This document shows positions 1 through 9,028 of a DNA stretch of 64,000 nt, piece after piece. Source of the stretch: an uncultured Prevotellaceae bacterium (GTDB taxonomy: Bacteria > Bacteroidota > Bacteroidia > Bacteroidales > Bacteroidaceae); assembly GCA_902794405.1 (NCBI GenBank), contig CADBHI010000003.1:1-64000 (forward strand), written 5' to 3'. Numbering within the stretch: position 1 is the first letter of the stretch; every line of letters begins with the position of its first letter. Under the pieces are notes generated by a model that ran no database searches, was not told the origin of the DNA, and was given only the letters and a program-made list of their open reading frames with translations. Position numbers and translations under genes: made by a program.

Positions 1-134
1 TAATTGACGGTTCGTTCAATTACCCAAGTACTAAAAAAGTACTCGCTTCTTGTACTACTTGTCTGTTTATGGAAATCTTTCAAAGAACTCTCTCTTTTAA
101 GCCTCGCGCCCATGTTTTTGAGCGAAAGCGGATG
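1..134 (-). other. rRNA operon leader (5' end of a leftward rrn transcript)
   Basis: Read on the minus strand this stretch holds a boxA-like block (GTTCTTTGAAAGA, about 73-85) followed by ATAAACAGACAAGTAGTAC and a GAACGAACCGTCAATTA tail at the window edge. This succession resembles the leader that precedes 16S rRNA in Bacteroides and Prevotella. No protein-coding gene is convincing here. The 16S gene itself would lie just beyond base 1, so the identification rests on leader similarity from memory and on the strong promoter behind it. Confidence 0.6.
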
Positions 135-166
135 CAAAGGTACTACTATTTCACCATACTGCCAAA
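135..166 (-). promoter_or_regulatory. Strong Bacteroidetes promoter, probably for the rRNA operon
   Basis: On the minus strand a TTTG (-33 element, 163-166) is followed after 20 bp by TACCTTTG (-7 element, 135-142). This matches the Bacteroidetes housekeeping consensus TTTG-N19/20-TAnnTTTG. It points left into the rRNA-like leader. Confidence 0.7.
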
Positions 167-222
167 TTTTTCAGCAACTATTTTTCAAAAAACATGAAAG
201 TTTTCGGGATTATTTACAAAAG

Positions 223-267
223 CAATTGCCTACACCTTATTATATATATAAAAGGCATAGGCAATTG
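223..267 (-). terminator. Inverted repeat, probable terminator of the Bax-inhibitor gene
   Basis: Perfect 10-bp arms CAATTGCCTA (223-232) and TAGGCAATTG (258-267) enclose an AT-rich loop that can pair further through CCTT/AAGG. On the minus strand the hairpin is followed by CTTTTGT. It lies 18 bp past the stop of the leftward gene at 286, which fits termination before the rRNA promoter. Confidence 0.55.
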
Positions 268-285
268 TAGAGAAATTATTCTGAT

Positions 286-1005
286 TTAGTCTCTTCTCGA
301 ACCAAAAATGCGGAGCAGATACAAGAAGAGGTTAATAAAGTCGAGATAGAGAGAAAGAGCACCTAAGAGTGCCACCTTCTGAGCTGCCTCACCTGTATCT
401 GGAGCCATCATGAGCATCTGCTTGATTTTCTGTGAGTCATAAGCAGTCAGTCCCACAAAAACCAAAACTCCCAGATAATTGAGAATCATGGCCAAGCCCT
501 CGCTTTTGGTAAAGATATTAACTATTGTAGCAATGATAATACCGATAAGTGCCATCATCAGAATCTTCCCCAACGACGAGAGATCGGTTTTCGTAAAATA
601 TCCGAAGAACGCCATTACAGCAAAAGTACCAGCCGTAATAAAGAACACGCTCGTAATACTCGAAGCTGTGTAAACCAAGAAGATGAACGACAAGGTAAGA
701 CCATTAATAACGGCATAGATCACAAACATCAGCGTAGCTGTTGTCAGTGACAGTTTGTTGATAGCCGCACTCAGCCCAAATACCAACGCCAATTCTCCAA
801 TAACCAATCCCCAGAAAAGGATCTGGTTGGTAATAATAGCACCAATCAAAGCAGGAGTTGTAGCTACATAATAAGCTGTGAAACCTGTGATTACCAATGC
901 CAATGACATCCATAGATAAACCTTCCGCATCAATACGGGAAAGGCTGCAGACATTTCAAGCTCGCGTTCGCGAGTAACAACATTTGTAATTTCTTCGTAA
1001 TCCAT
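286..1005 (-). CDS. Bax inhibitor-1/YccA family membrane protein
   Basis: Integral inner-membrane protein of 239 residues with about seven hydrophobic segments and little else, the expected size and layout of the BI-1/YccA (TMBIM) family. A short charged N-terminus (to about residue 25) precedes the first helix. The family signature near the C-terminus is visible as GLTAYDSQKIK, followed by LGALSLYLDFINLFLYLLRI. Bacterial members include E. coli YccA, which modulates FtsH, and BsYetJ, a pH-dependent calcium leak channel. Which role applies here cannot be read from sequence. It is the last gene of a possible unit with the porin (25 bp upstream) and the dehydrogenase, and is followed by a hairpin. 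Confidence 0.85.
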   Translation of the reverse strand: MDYEEITNVVTRERELEMSAAFPVLMRKVYLWMSLALVITGFTAYYVATTPALIGAIITNQILFWGLVIGELALVFGLSAAINKLSLTTATLMFVIYAVINGLTLSFIFLVYTASSITSVFFITAGTFAVMAFFGYFTKTDLSSLGKILMMALIGIIIATIVNIFTKSEGLAMILNYLGVLVFVGLTAYDSQKIKQMLMMAPDTGEAAQKVALLGALSLYLDFINLFLYLLRIFGSRRD

Positions 1006-1030
1006 ATTGTATTTCTACTAAACTATTAAA

Positions 1031-2137
1031 TTAAAAACGGAAATCAAGTTCTACGTCAACGAAATTGTAATTGTGCTTATCGGGATTGGCTATCGAACGA
1101 TCGTTGACTCGAGCATACTCAGCATTCAACTGCAGATTCTTTGTGAAGAAATAGTTTAAACCTACTTCATACATGGTCTTCGATGAGTTCCACTCCTTTG
1201 TAGGACGATAGCACTGGTAACGAGCCTTGGCATGCAGCTTCGACTTCACAACAGGCACGATGCCAAAGGCATACCAACCGTCAGCCTTATTACCTTTCGA
1301 GTAATCAATCTCGCGAACATTGTTGCCAGCAGAACTGGCACCCCAGCCCTCACTGTGAATATACTCGGCACGGAAGGTGTATTCATTAAGGTCGTACTCG
1401 GCAGAGAGAGCATAGCGGTTCTTCTCCATGCTGATTTTCTGGCCCTTATCATCTTTCATGTCACCACGGCTACCAGTCCATCCGAAAGCACCAACACGCA
1501 GTCCCTTAATGGGCATTACCCAAAGACCTCCAATGATATCCTTGCGGTTGTCCTTATCCTTCTCATTAACACCTTCACCATTGTAGACACCCACCTGATA
1601 GTGTAACAGACGACGGCCATTGGCATTAGGGATAAGGTCACCTTGAACCTGCAAACCGATATCACGTCCACCAGAAGACTTTTCACCCGTACGGTCGCCG
1701 AAAGCAGAAAGGTTGTTAACAACCATCGCATAGGAATACCAACCCTGAGTAATGGGATGAGTTGGGTTTTCATAAGTGAAGGCACGCTTGAACTGTCCTG
1801 CACGTATCTTAAACTCAGGAAATCTACGCCACTCTGTATAGAGGTCGACTAACTGTACTGTTGGTTGTCCAGGACCAGTTGCATTGGTGCCCTGAATCTG
1901 AGCTCGCCAGTCAAAATCACCAATCTTACCATCCAAGATGAAACGAGCCAGACGTAGGTTAAATGTATTCGTCTTGGCATTCTCCTGATCGGTACCTTGA
2001 TACTGCAGCATGCCATATCCGCTAAATTTGATGTTCTTCACCCACTGGGGCACTTCAATAGTAGCCTTTTCCTGGGCGCAGACATTCATCGTGAATGCCA
2101 TTAAGACCATTGTCAATAATGTTTTTTTCATAATCAT
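1031..2137 (-). CDS. Outer-membrane porin, phosphate-selective porin O/P-like
   Basis: Predicted beta-barrel outer-membrane protein of 368 residues. A signal peptide (MKKTLLTMVLMAFTMNVCAQ) is followed by alternating amphipathic strands (SGYGMLQYQG, FNLRLARFILDG, DFDWRAQIQG) and a C-terminal strand ending in phenylalanine (VDVELDFRF), as typical of Bam substrates. Strand motifs resemble the phosphate-selective porin O/P family. The family name says little about substrate; beside a lactate/2-hydroxyacid dehydrogenase it may admit organic acids, which is inference. An internal ATG at 2131 (MKK) is the more natural signal-peptide start. The gene begins 3 bp after the stop of the upstream dehydrogenase, so the two are probably cotranscribed. 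Confidence 0.75.
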   Translation of the reverse strand: MIMKKTLLTMVLMAFTMNVCAQEKATIEVPQWVKNIKFSGYGMLQYQGTDQENAKTNTFNLRLARFILDGKIGDFDWRAQIQGTNATGPGQPTVQLVDLYTEWRRFPEFKIRAGQFKRAFTYENPTHPITQGWYSYAMVVNNLSAFGDRTGEKSSGGRDIGLQVQGDLIPNANGRRLLHYQVGVYNGEGVNEKDKDNRKDIIGGLWVMPIKGLRVGAFGWTGSRGDMKDDKGQKISMEKNRYALSAEYDLNEYTFRAEYIHSEGWGASSAGNNVREIDYSKGNKADGWYAFGIVPVVKSKLHAKARYQCYRPTKEWNSSKTMYEVGLNYFFTKNLQLNAEYARVNDRSIANPDKHNYNFVDVELDFRF

Positions 2138-2140
2138 TTA

Positions 2141-5100
2141 TTATTTGTTATTACTATTCTTAGAAGTCGTACATTCGTTAACCAGATAGACGATGCTCAT
2201 ATAGGGGATGCCCGTATTCGACTCAAGCCCAATCTCACAGGTTCGGCTATTGCTATAGCCAACCTCTATGTGGTTTTTCTCAATTTGCGGACGCAACTTT
2301 CTTAGAGCATAACGATTCATTTCCGGGAAGGTGAAGCCACGGTCGCCAGCAAAGCCACAACAGCCGACTCCCTCAGGTAAATAGACGTTGGTGGAGCAGA
2401 GTTTAGCAAGGGCTATCATATCCTTATCAACACCCATTTCGCGTGTAGAGCACGTCAGATGCAGGGCAATAGGACGGTCTATCGGATGGAAGTCGAGACG
2501 ATCTACGAGATAAGTCATGATAAACTCTGCAGGCTCGTATAGTTTCATCTTCTTCATCACCTTCTTCATACGATGCAGACAGGGGCTTTGCGCACATAAC
2601 ACAGGATACTTCCCCTGTTCCGAGGCTTTCCAAAGCGCTTCCTCCAACTCGGCACTCTTACGATCGGCAATGTCAAGCATACCCTTCGACTCCCAAATCT
2701 GTCCACAACACATTTTCTCCATTCCATCAGGGAAGATTACCTCGTAGCCAGCCTTTGCCATGAGCTGGATGATTTCATCGACCAGTGCATGCTTTACCTT
2801 TGCCTCCTTCGACAGTCCCATTGTCTGATTAATACAGCTGGGGAAATAGACCACCTTGGAAATTCCTCCCTCAGTCTCTCCCTGTGATGAATGGGGAGCA
2901 TGACCAATATTAAGTGATTTTTCGATGATAAACTGCGTCAAATCCGACTTCTTGGGCTGGCGTTTCTTCTTAGGCATGGCCGTCGTCCAAAGGGGCATGC
3001 CCATCTTGTTCATTGTACGACAGACATGCGTCATCAGCGTGGGACCGAGGGTGACATGGCCAAGATGCGCCACGTCGAGGACAAAACGCAGTCCGGACTT
3101 GATGCCTGCCATGTGGTTGGCGGCAAATTCGCCTACCTGATAGCCCAACTTTGAATTGTTCATATCCAGCTGGCGGATGAGGTGGGTCAATTCGCCCGTA
3201 TTAATCTTCATGGGACACGAGGTAGCACAAAGTCCGTCTGTGGCACAGGTTTGGTCACCGTAGTACTTATATTGCTTTTTCAGTATAGCGGCGCGCTCGG
3301 CAGCGGCTGTTCCTGTATTAGAACCGTTAGACGCTCTGGCGATTGCCTCCAACTCGCGAATCTCACGCTGGACGGCAATACGCATTCTCGAAGACAATGT
3401 CAGGCCGCAGGACATGCAATTCACTTCGCAGAATCCGCACTCGATGCACTTGTTGGCACGTTTTACTTGCTCTATGGTTTCCTTGGCCGTCGACAATGCA
3501 GGATCCATCAGATAATGACCACCATCGGGTACGCTGTCAAAGTCGTAGTTTAATACTGGCAGTGGCTTGAGGCACTTGATGAAGCACTCTGGGTCATCAT
3601 TGAAAATCACGCCCTGATTCAACAAACCATCGGGATCGAATATCGCCTTCAATTCCTTCATCGCCTCGTATGCCTTCTCGCCCCACTCGTATTTCACGAA
3701 AGGAGCCATGTTGCGACCCGTACCATGCTCAGCCTTCAAAGAACCATCGTACTCCTCGACCACAAGTTTGGCCACATCGCGCATCATCTCTGCATAGCGG
3801 TCAACCTCAGACTTCTCGGCAAAGCTCTGGTTCAGGATAAAGTGGTAGTTGCCCTCGAAAGCATGACCATAGATACAGGCATCGCCATAGCCGTGGTCAG
3901 CAATCAGTTTCTGCAGCTTTACCGTAGCCTCAGGCAGCGACTCGATAGGGAAGGCCACATCCTCAATGAGGCAGGATGTGCCAACGGGACGCGTTCCTCC
4001 CACACTGGGGAAGATTCCAGAGCGGATTGCCCAGTACTTTCCATAAACCTTAGGATCTTCCGTAAACTCAGCAGGGATATACAAGCTGAACTGCGAGAGA
4101 CAAGTCTTGATATTGTCTATCTTCTGCAGAAGCTGTTCGTGGGTGATACCTTTGGTCTCAATGAGTATCGCCGTCAGGTTGTGATAGTCTCCTGACTCCA
4201 CGCCCTCTATCTTACCGGCATCCACATCTTTCTTATATTGCAAGAATACGGGGTCATCGACCGAACTCAGCGACATGTAGTCGAGCATCTCGGCACTCTT
4301 CACCATCAGCTGCTCAGCACTCATCGCCAAATCTTCATCACCTGCCTTCAGTTTCTTCATGGCCACCACGGCTTCACAGCTTTCCTTCATTGTCAGGAAG
4401 TATACCATTGCCGAAGCCTTGAACAGGTAGTCCTTCAACGTTTTCATCGTCACTTCCGAGAGGAAAGCCAACGTACCCTCCGAGCCGACAATTGAATGGG
4501 CAATAATGTCGAAAGGATCATCGTAGGCAATGAGCGGACGGAGGTTGAGACCTGTTACATTCTTAATATTATACTTGGTACGTATGCGCGTGGACAGTTC
4601 CTCGTCAGCGCGCACCCGATTCCGCAGTGCCTCAATTTTTGCCAAAAACTCCGGATGCGTTTTCCGGAAACTCTGGCGGCTCTCCTCCGAGCCAGTATCA
4701 AGGACAGTACCATCGGTAAGAATAATACGAGCCGATACCACCATACGGTCGCTGTTGGCATGAACACCACAGTTCATACCTGATGCATTGTTGACAACAA
4801 TACCACCCACCATTGCTGAACCAATCGAAGCAGGGTCAGGCGGGAATACACGTCCATAGGGTTTCAGAATCTCATTAACTTTTCCACCTACGATACCAGG
4901 CTGCAGACGAATGGTATCCACATTCTCGCCCAGCTCATACTTCTCCCAATGCTTACCAGCGACTATGAGGACGGAGTCGGAACAACTCTGTCCAGAAAGC
5001 GAGGTTCCAGCCGCACGGAAAGTAAATGGCAGTTGATGCTTTGAGCAAAGCTTTACAATCTGGCATACCTCATCTTCGTTATCACTACGAATAACGACTT

Positions 5101-5245
5101 TCGGAATCTGACGATAGAAACTGGCGTCCGTCCCCCACCCTAACGTTCGCAGTTCATCAGTATAGATTCGGTCAGGAGCCACCACATTTTTTAGCTCACT
5201 CATGAAAATGTCATAAGTCGGGGTTGAAAACTTAGATATAGCCAT
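2141..5245 (-). CDS. FAD-binding and Fe-S dehydrogenase (D-lactate / D-2-hydroxyacid type, YdiJ-like)
   Basis: Predicted respiratory oxidase of D-lactate or a related D-2-hydroxyacid, 1034 residues. The N-terminal half is a vanillyl-alcohol-oxidase-type FAD domain (RAAGTSLSGQS near residue 80, PPDPASIG, NNASGMNCG) with a FAD-oxidase C-terminal domain. It is followed by two ferredoxin clusters (CIECGFCEVNC near 600, CATDGLCATSCPM near 667) and two CCG heterodisulfide-reductase-type repeats (MCCGQIWES near 846, CCGFAGDRGF near 965). This matches the single-chain architecture of E. coli YdiJ (D-2-hydroxyglutarate dehydrogenase) and of proteins annotated as D-lactate dehydrogenase in Bacteroidetes; the substrate cannot be decided. 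The open frame extends 39 codons upstream to a TTG, but ATG at 5245 is preferred because homology begins there and a -7 element lies just upstream. Confidence 0.8.
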   Translation of the reverse strand: MAISKFSTPTYDIFMSELKNVVAPDRIYTDELRTLGWGTDASFYRQIPKVVIRSDNEDEVCQIVKLCSKHQLPFTFRAAGTSLSGQSCSDSVLIVAGKHWEKYELGENVDTIRLQPGIVGGKVNEILKPYGRVFPPDPASIGSAMVGGIVVNNASGMNCGVHANSDRMVVSARIILTDGTVLDTGSEESRQSFRKTHPEFLAKIEALRNRVRADEELSTRIRTKYNIKNVTGLNLRPLIAYDDPFDIIAHSIVGSEGTLAFLSEVTMKTLKDYLFKASAMVYFLTMKESCEAVVAMKKLKAGDEDLAMSAEQLMVKSAEMLDYMSLSSVDDPVFLQYKKDVDAGKIEGVESGDYHNLTAILIETKGITHEQLLQKIDNIKTCLSQFSLYIPAEFTEDPKVYGKYWAIRSGIFPSVGGTRPVGTSCLIEDVAFPIESLPEATVKLQKLIADHGYGDACIYGHAFEGNYHFILNQSFAEKSEVDRYAEMMRDVAKLVVEEYDGSLKAEHGTGRNMAPFVKYEWGEKAYEAMKELKAIFDPDGLLNQGVIFNDDPECFIKCLKPLPVLNYDFDSVPDGGHYLMDPALSTAKETIEQVKRANKCIECGFCEVNCMSCGLTLSSRMRIAVQREIRELEAIARASNGSNTGTAAAERAAILKKQYKYYGDQTCATDGLCATSCPMKINTGELTHLIRQLDMNNSKLGYQVGEFAANHMAGIKSGLRFVLDVAHLGHVTLGPTLMTHVCRTMNKMGMPLWTTAMPKKKRQPKKSDLTQFIIEKSLNIGHAPHSSQGETEGGISKVVYFPSCINQTMGLSKEAKVKHALVDEIIQLMAKAGYEVIFPDGMEKMCCGQIWESKGMLDIADRKSAELEEALWKASEQGKYPVLCAQSPCLHRMKKVMKKMKLYEPAEFIMTYLVDRLDFHPIDRPIALHLTCSTREMGVDKDMIALAKLCSTNVYLPEGVGCCGFAGDRGFTFPEMNRYALRKLRPQIEKNHIEVGYSNSRTCEIGLESNTGIPYMSIVYLVNECTTSKNSNNK

Positions 5246-5263
5246 AGTCTCGTATATTTTCCG

Positions 5264-5271
5264 CAAAGATA
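5264..5271 (-). promoter_or_regulatory. -7 element for the leftward dehydrogenase operon
   Basis: TATCTTTG on the minus strand matches TAnnTTTG and lies 19 bp upstream of the ATG at 5245. No clear TTTG sits 19-20 bp upstream of it, so the promoter is only partly supported. Confidence 0.45.
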
Positions 5272-5312
5272 CACTTTTTTTCTGATATATTGCTTTTTTT
5301 CTGGAAAAAATG

Positions 5313-5342
5313 TTGTCGTTCTCACTTTTTTTCGTATATTTG
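5313..5342 (+). promoter_or_regulatory. Promoter of the lactate permease-lutABC operon
   Basis: TATATTTG (5335-5342) is preceded 19 bp upstream by TTG (5313-5315), matching the Bacteroidetes promoter, and lies about 43 bp upstream of the permease ATG. It diverges from the dehydrogenase promoter, so one intergenic region could co-regulate both lactate units. Confidence 0.6.
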
Positions 5343-5385
5343 CAAACGAATATTAACAACAACCTAATACAAAACTACTAATCCT

Positions 5386-6874
5386 ATGGCAGCAATTATT
5401 TCCGTCATTCCCATTATCCTACTCTTCGTTTTAATGATGGGGTTCAAAGTTTCAGGCTGGAAAAGCGCTTTAACCACTCTCATTGTCACAGTGTTGTTGG
5501 CGCTGTTCGCAGCACCTTCCTTGGGTATTGTACCTGGGAAATACACTGGTGTCAGCATTTACGGTATTACCCTATGGTCAGTCGTTGAGGGATTCTTAAA
5601 AGCTTGCTTTCCGATAATCCTGATTATCATCTGCGCTATCTTCAGCTACAACATCCTATGCGAGACGAAGGAAATAGAGACCATCAAGACGCAGTTTATC
5701 CAGCTAACCTCCGACAAGGGTCTGCTGGTACTCCTGCTTACTTGGGGATTCGGTGGTGTGCTTGAAGGCATGGCAGGCTTCGGAACCGCTGTGGCCATTC
5801 CTGCTGCCATTCTTATAGGCTTGGGGTTCAAGCCAATGTTCTCGGCTGTCATCTGTCTGGTAGCCAATACGGTAGCCGTAGGCTTTGGTGCCGTAGGACT
5901 GCCAGCAACAACACTGGCTAACGAGGTGGCTGGTGAACTGACGGGAGGCATGGCCAGCCACGAGATGCTCTGCGAGATTTCCACCTATATCATCATTCAG
6001 CTGTCTCTGATGTTCTACATCACGCCGTTCCTCATCCTAATGATGACTGACAAGACCAAGCTGATGAAGAACCTGACACTCGCATTGTTTGTGGGCACAT
6101 TTTCGATTTTAATCCAGTTCGGCTGTGCTTTCTTCCTTGGTCCTGAGACGCCTGCCATTCTCGGCAGTGTGGGCAGCATCATTGCCATGCTCATCTACAA
6201 TAAGCTCTTCCTGCGTCACGAGGCCGAGAAGGACATGGTACACGTGGAGAAGAAGAAGTTTGGTGCCGCCAAGACTTTCCGAGCATGGAGTGTCTATGGT
6301 TTCATCATATTCTTCATACTTCTTTCCAGCAAGATTTGCCCAGACATCAACGCCCTGCTAAAGTCGACCCTGGTGACGAAGTTTGACATGCCTGTCTTCG
6401 GCAACACCTTTAGCTTCGGCTGGCTCAGTAATGCTGGACTCATGGTGTTTCTTGGCGCACTCATTGGCGGGCTGATTCAAGGATTGTCGTTTGGTAGACT
6501 GATGAAGGACGGGAGTCGCCTATCCGTTCTTCGCACCGCTCATCGGCTCAATAGGCACATTCGTCACAGGCTCAGCCACATCAGCCAATATACTCTTCGG
6601 CAAGCTGCAAGCTGCTGCTGCGGGACAGCTCGGATTGGTCAACGACGCTCAATTCTTTGGTGTCAATGGCAACGAGACCAACTGGTTGGCCGCAGCTAAC
6701 TGTGCTGGCTCCGAGGGTGGTAAACTGCTGTCTCCACAGTCGATAGCCATTGCCACTGCTGCCTGCGACATGGAGGGACAGGACGGTGACATCATGCGCA
6801 AGACACTGCCCTTCGCCATCTTCTGGATTCTGATGAACGGACTGATGGTGTTCCTCGGCTTGCACGTCATATAA
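5386..6874 (+). pseudogene. lctP: L-lactate permease, broken by an out-of-frame internal deletion
   Basis: The frame from 5386 encodes a typical LctP/LldP lactate:H+ symporter for about 374 residues (many membrane helices; GFGGVLEGMAGFGTAVAIPAA, GLPATTLANE). Near base 6508 it passes from LMK into unrelated sequence and stops at 6699. The family sequence resumes at once in the next frame from 6509 (TGVAYPFFAPLIGSIGTFVTG ... NWLAAANCAGSEGGKLLSPQS) and ends at 6874. In intact members about 45-55 residues, including a transmembrane helix, separate these blocks. The two parts total about 495 residues against roughly 540-550. So a deletion of about 140-160 bp that is not a multiple of three is inferred. 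It may be a true mutation or an assembly collapse. lutA follows 22 bp downstream. Confidence 0.75.
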
Positions 6875-6896
6875 AAAGAATAAAATAGTAAAAGAC

Positions 6897-7628
6897 ATGA
6901 AGATAGGACTATTCATTCCCTGCTACGTCGATGCCGTCTATCCTGAGGTAGGCGTAGCAACCTATAAGTTGCTCAGGCATCTGGGACTTGACGTGGATTA
7001 TCCTGAGAACCAGACGTGCTGCGGCCAGCCGATGGCCAATGCAGGCTTTGAGCGTCAGGCTATTCCCCTGGCACAGAAGTTTGAGGAGAAGTTCAAGGGC
7101 TACGACTACATCGTAGCACCCAGCGTCAGCTGTACGGCTTTCGTAAAAATCAACTATCCGAGGCTTTTAGATCATGAGTGTCTGACGCCGAAGAAAGCGA
7201 TGGACGTCGTGGAGTTTTTACACGATGTCGTGAAGGTAAAACAGCGTCTTGGCACCTTCCCCCACAAAGTCAGCCTGCACAACTCCTGTCACGGAGTGCG
7301 CGAACTGGGTCTATCATCGCCCAGCGAGATGCATGTAGATAAGTTCAACAAAATCAAGGACTTGCTGCAGCTGGTTGATGGAATCAACGTTGTCGAACCT
7401 GAACGCCCTGACGAGTGCTGCGGTTTCGGCGGCATGTTCTCCATTGAAGAGACAGCTATCTCGGCTCAGATGGGACGTGACAAGGTTGAACGACACATCG
7501 CTACTGGTGCTGAATACATCACAGGCCCTGACTGTTCTTGCCTGATGCACATGGCTGGTGTAGCCCACAAGCAAGGGTTGAAGATTGAATTCAAACATGT
7601 TGTCGAGATTCTGGCCACAGGCCTCTAA
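6897..7628 (+). CDS. lutA: Lactate utilization protein A, Fe-S oxidoreductase
   Basis: One of three subunits of the LutABC (YkgEFG/LldEFG) L-lactate oxidation complex, which converts L-lactate to pyruvate in the cytoplasm using Fe-S clusters. The 243-residue protein has the two CCG cysteine-rich repeats of the family: TCCGQPMANAGF near residue 42 and ECCGFGGMFS near residue 175, together with NSCHGVRELG near 125. Length fits LutA. It is followed by lutB and lutC in the canonical order and is probably transcribed from the promoter upstream of the damaged permease gene. Confidence 0.92.
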   Translation: MKIGLFIPCYVDAVYPEVGVATYKLLRHLGLDVDYPENQTCCGQPMANAGFERQAIPLAQKFEEKFKGYDYIVAPSVSCTAFVKINYPRLLDHECLTPKKAMDVVEFLHDVVKVKQRLGTFPHKVSLHNSCHGVRELGLSSPSEMHVDKFNKIKDLLQLVDGINVVEPERPDECCGFGGMFSIEETAISAQMGRDKVERHIATGAEYITGPDCSCLMHMAGVAHKQGLKIEFKHVVEILATGL

Positions 7629-7653
7629 TCGTAATAACGTTATAACGAATCAT

Positions 7654-9024
7654 ATGAGTACATCACATTCAAAAGCAGCGAAGGAGTTTCTGAAAAACCA
7701 GAAATATGCCAAATGGCATGACGCTACATTCTGGGCCGTTCGCTCAAAGCGCGACAACATGGCACAGGGACTCAACGAGTGGGAACAGCTCCGCGAAAAG
7801 GCATCGGCCATCAAGCGCCATACCATCACCCATCTCGACGAATATCTCGATCAGTTTTCGACCGCCGCCGAGAAGAACGGGTGCATCGTCCACTGGGCAA
7901 AAGATGCACAGGAGTTCAACGAGATTGTCTACGGCATCCTAAAGAACCACGACGTGAAAAAGATGGTGAAGTCGAAGTCTATGCTCACCGAGGAGTGCGA
8001 GATGAACCCATATTTGGAGTCGAAAGGCATTGAGGTGGTTGAAACTGACCTTGGCGAGCGCATTATCCAGCTGAAAGGACAAAAGCCCTCGCACATCGTG
8101 ATGCCAGCTATCCACCTGAACCATGACGATGTGGGCGAACTGTTCGAGGAGAAAGGTATCTCAAAGGAAAAGGGTAACCACGACCCCACCTATCTTACCT
8201 ACATGGCCCGCCTGTCGCTACGCAACGAGTTCCTGACGGCCGATGCTGGCATGACGGGGGCAAACTTCGGCATTGCCGAGACGGGCGACATCGTGGTATG
8301 TACCAACGAGGGCAACGCCGATATGTCAACCTCATGTCCCAAGCTGCACATCGCCGCCATCGGATTGGAGAAGGTCATCCCCAACTACGAGTGCCTGGCC
8401 GTCTTCCAGCGCATGCTCTGCCGAGCCGGCACGGGTCAACCCACAACCACCTACACTAGCCACTTCCGTAAAGCTCGTCCGACAGCCTACGAGATGCACA
8501 TCATCCTCGTCGACAACGGCCGCTCCGAGTGGATTAGCAATCCTGAGCACTGGGAGGTTCTTAAGTGTATCCGTTGTGGTTCGTGCATGAACACCTGCCC
8601 CGTCTACCGACGTTCTGGAGGCTACTCCTACAGTTACTTCATCCCTGGTCCTGTAGGCATCAACCTCGGCATGCTGCGCGATACTCAGGAACATTCAGGC
8701 AACGTCTCGGCCTGCACACTCTGCCTGAGCTGTCAGACAGTATGTCCTGTCAAAATCGACCTTGGCGACCAAATCTACAAGTGGCGTCAGCAGTTGGATG
8801 AGTTCGGCACCGCCAATCCCGAGAAGAAGCTGATGTGCAACGGCATGAGCATGCTCTACGGCAGCCCTGCTCTCTACAAGATGGCTACAGCCGTATCGCC
8901 ATTGGCCAACATCATTCCGCCATTCATCATCAACAGCGGCCTCAATCCCTGGGCAGAAGGTCACGACATGATGAAGTTCCCTAAGAAACCATTCCACACG
9001 CTTTTTAAAGAATTGAAGGATTGA
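7654..9024 (+). CDS. lutB: Lactate utilization protein B, Fe-S electron transfer subunit
   Basis: Central subunit of the LutABC lactate oxidase, 456 residues from this start. An N-terminal LUD domain (about 60-290) is followed by two 4Fe-4S motifs of ferredoxin type, CIRCGSCMNTCPVYR near residue 308 and CTLCLSCQTVCPVKI near 355. The open frame reaches back to 7585 inside lutA, but the ATG at 7654 (MSTSHSKAAKEF) is preferred because it lies 25 bp after the lutA stop and matches the family N-terminus. lutC starts 4 bp after the stop. Confidence 0.92.
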   Translation: MSTSHSKAAKEFLKNQKYAKWHDATFWAVRSKRDNMAQGLNEWEQLREKASAIKRHTITHLDEYLDQFSTAAEKNGCIVHWAKDAQEFNEIVYGILKNHDVKKMVKSKSMLTEECEMNPYLESKGIEVVETDLGERIIQLKGQKPSHIVMPAIHLNHDDVGELFEEKGISKEKGNHDPTYLTYMARLSLRNEFLTADAGMTGANFGIAETGDIVVCTNEGNADMSTSCPKLHIAAIGLEKVIPNYECLAVFQRMLCRAGTGQPTTTYTSHFRKARPTAYEMHIILVDNGRSEWISNPEHWEVLKCIRCGSCMNTCPVYRRSGGYSYSYFIPGPVGINLGMLRDTQEHSGNVSACTLCLSCQTVCPVKIDLGDQIYKWRQQLDEFGTANPEKKLMCNGMSMLYGSPALYKMATAVSPLANIIPPFIINSGLNPWAEGHDMMKFPKKPFHTLFKELKD

Positions 9025-9028
9025 AGAT

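Noticed and set aside
4..270. 88-codon frame at the left edge
   Set aside because: It is antisense to the rRNA leader and promoter and has no recognizable domain.
5246..5362. N-terminal extension of the FAD/Fe-S dehydrogenase from a TTG
   Set aside because: The extra 39 residues are Lys-rich and non-homologous and run through the promoter region.
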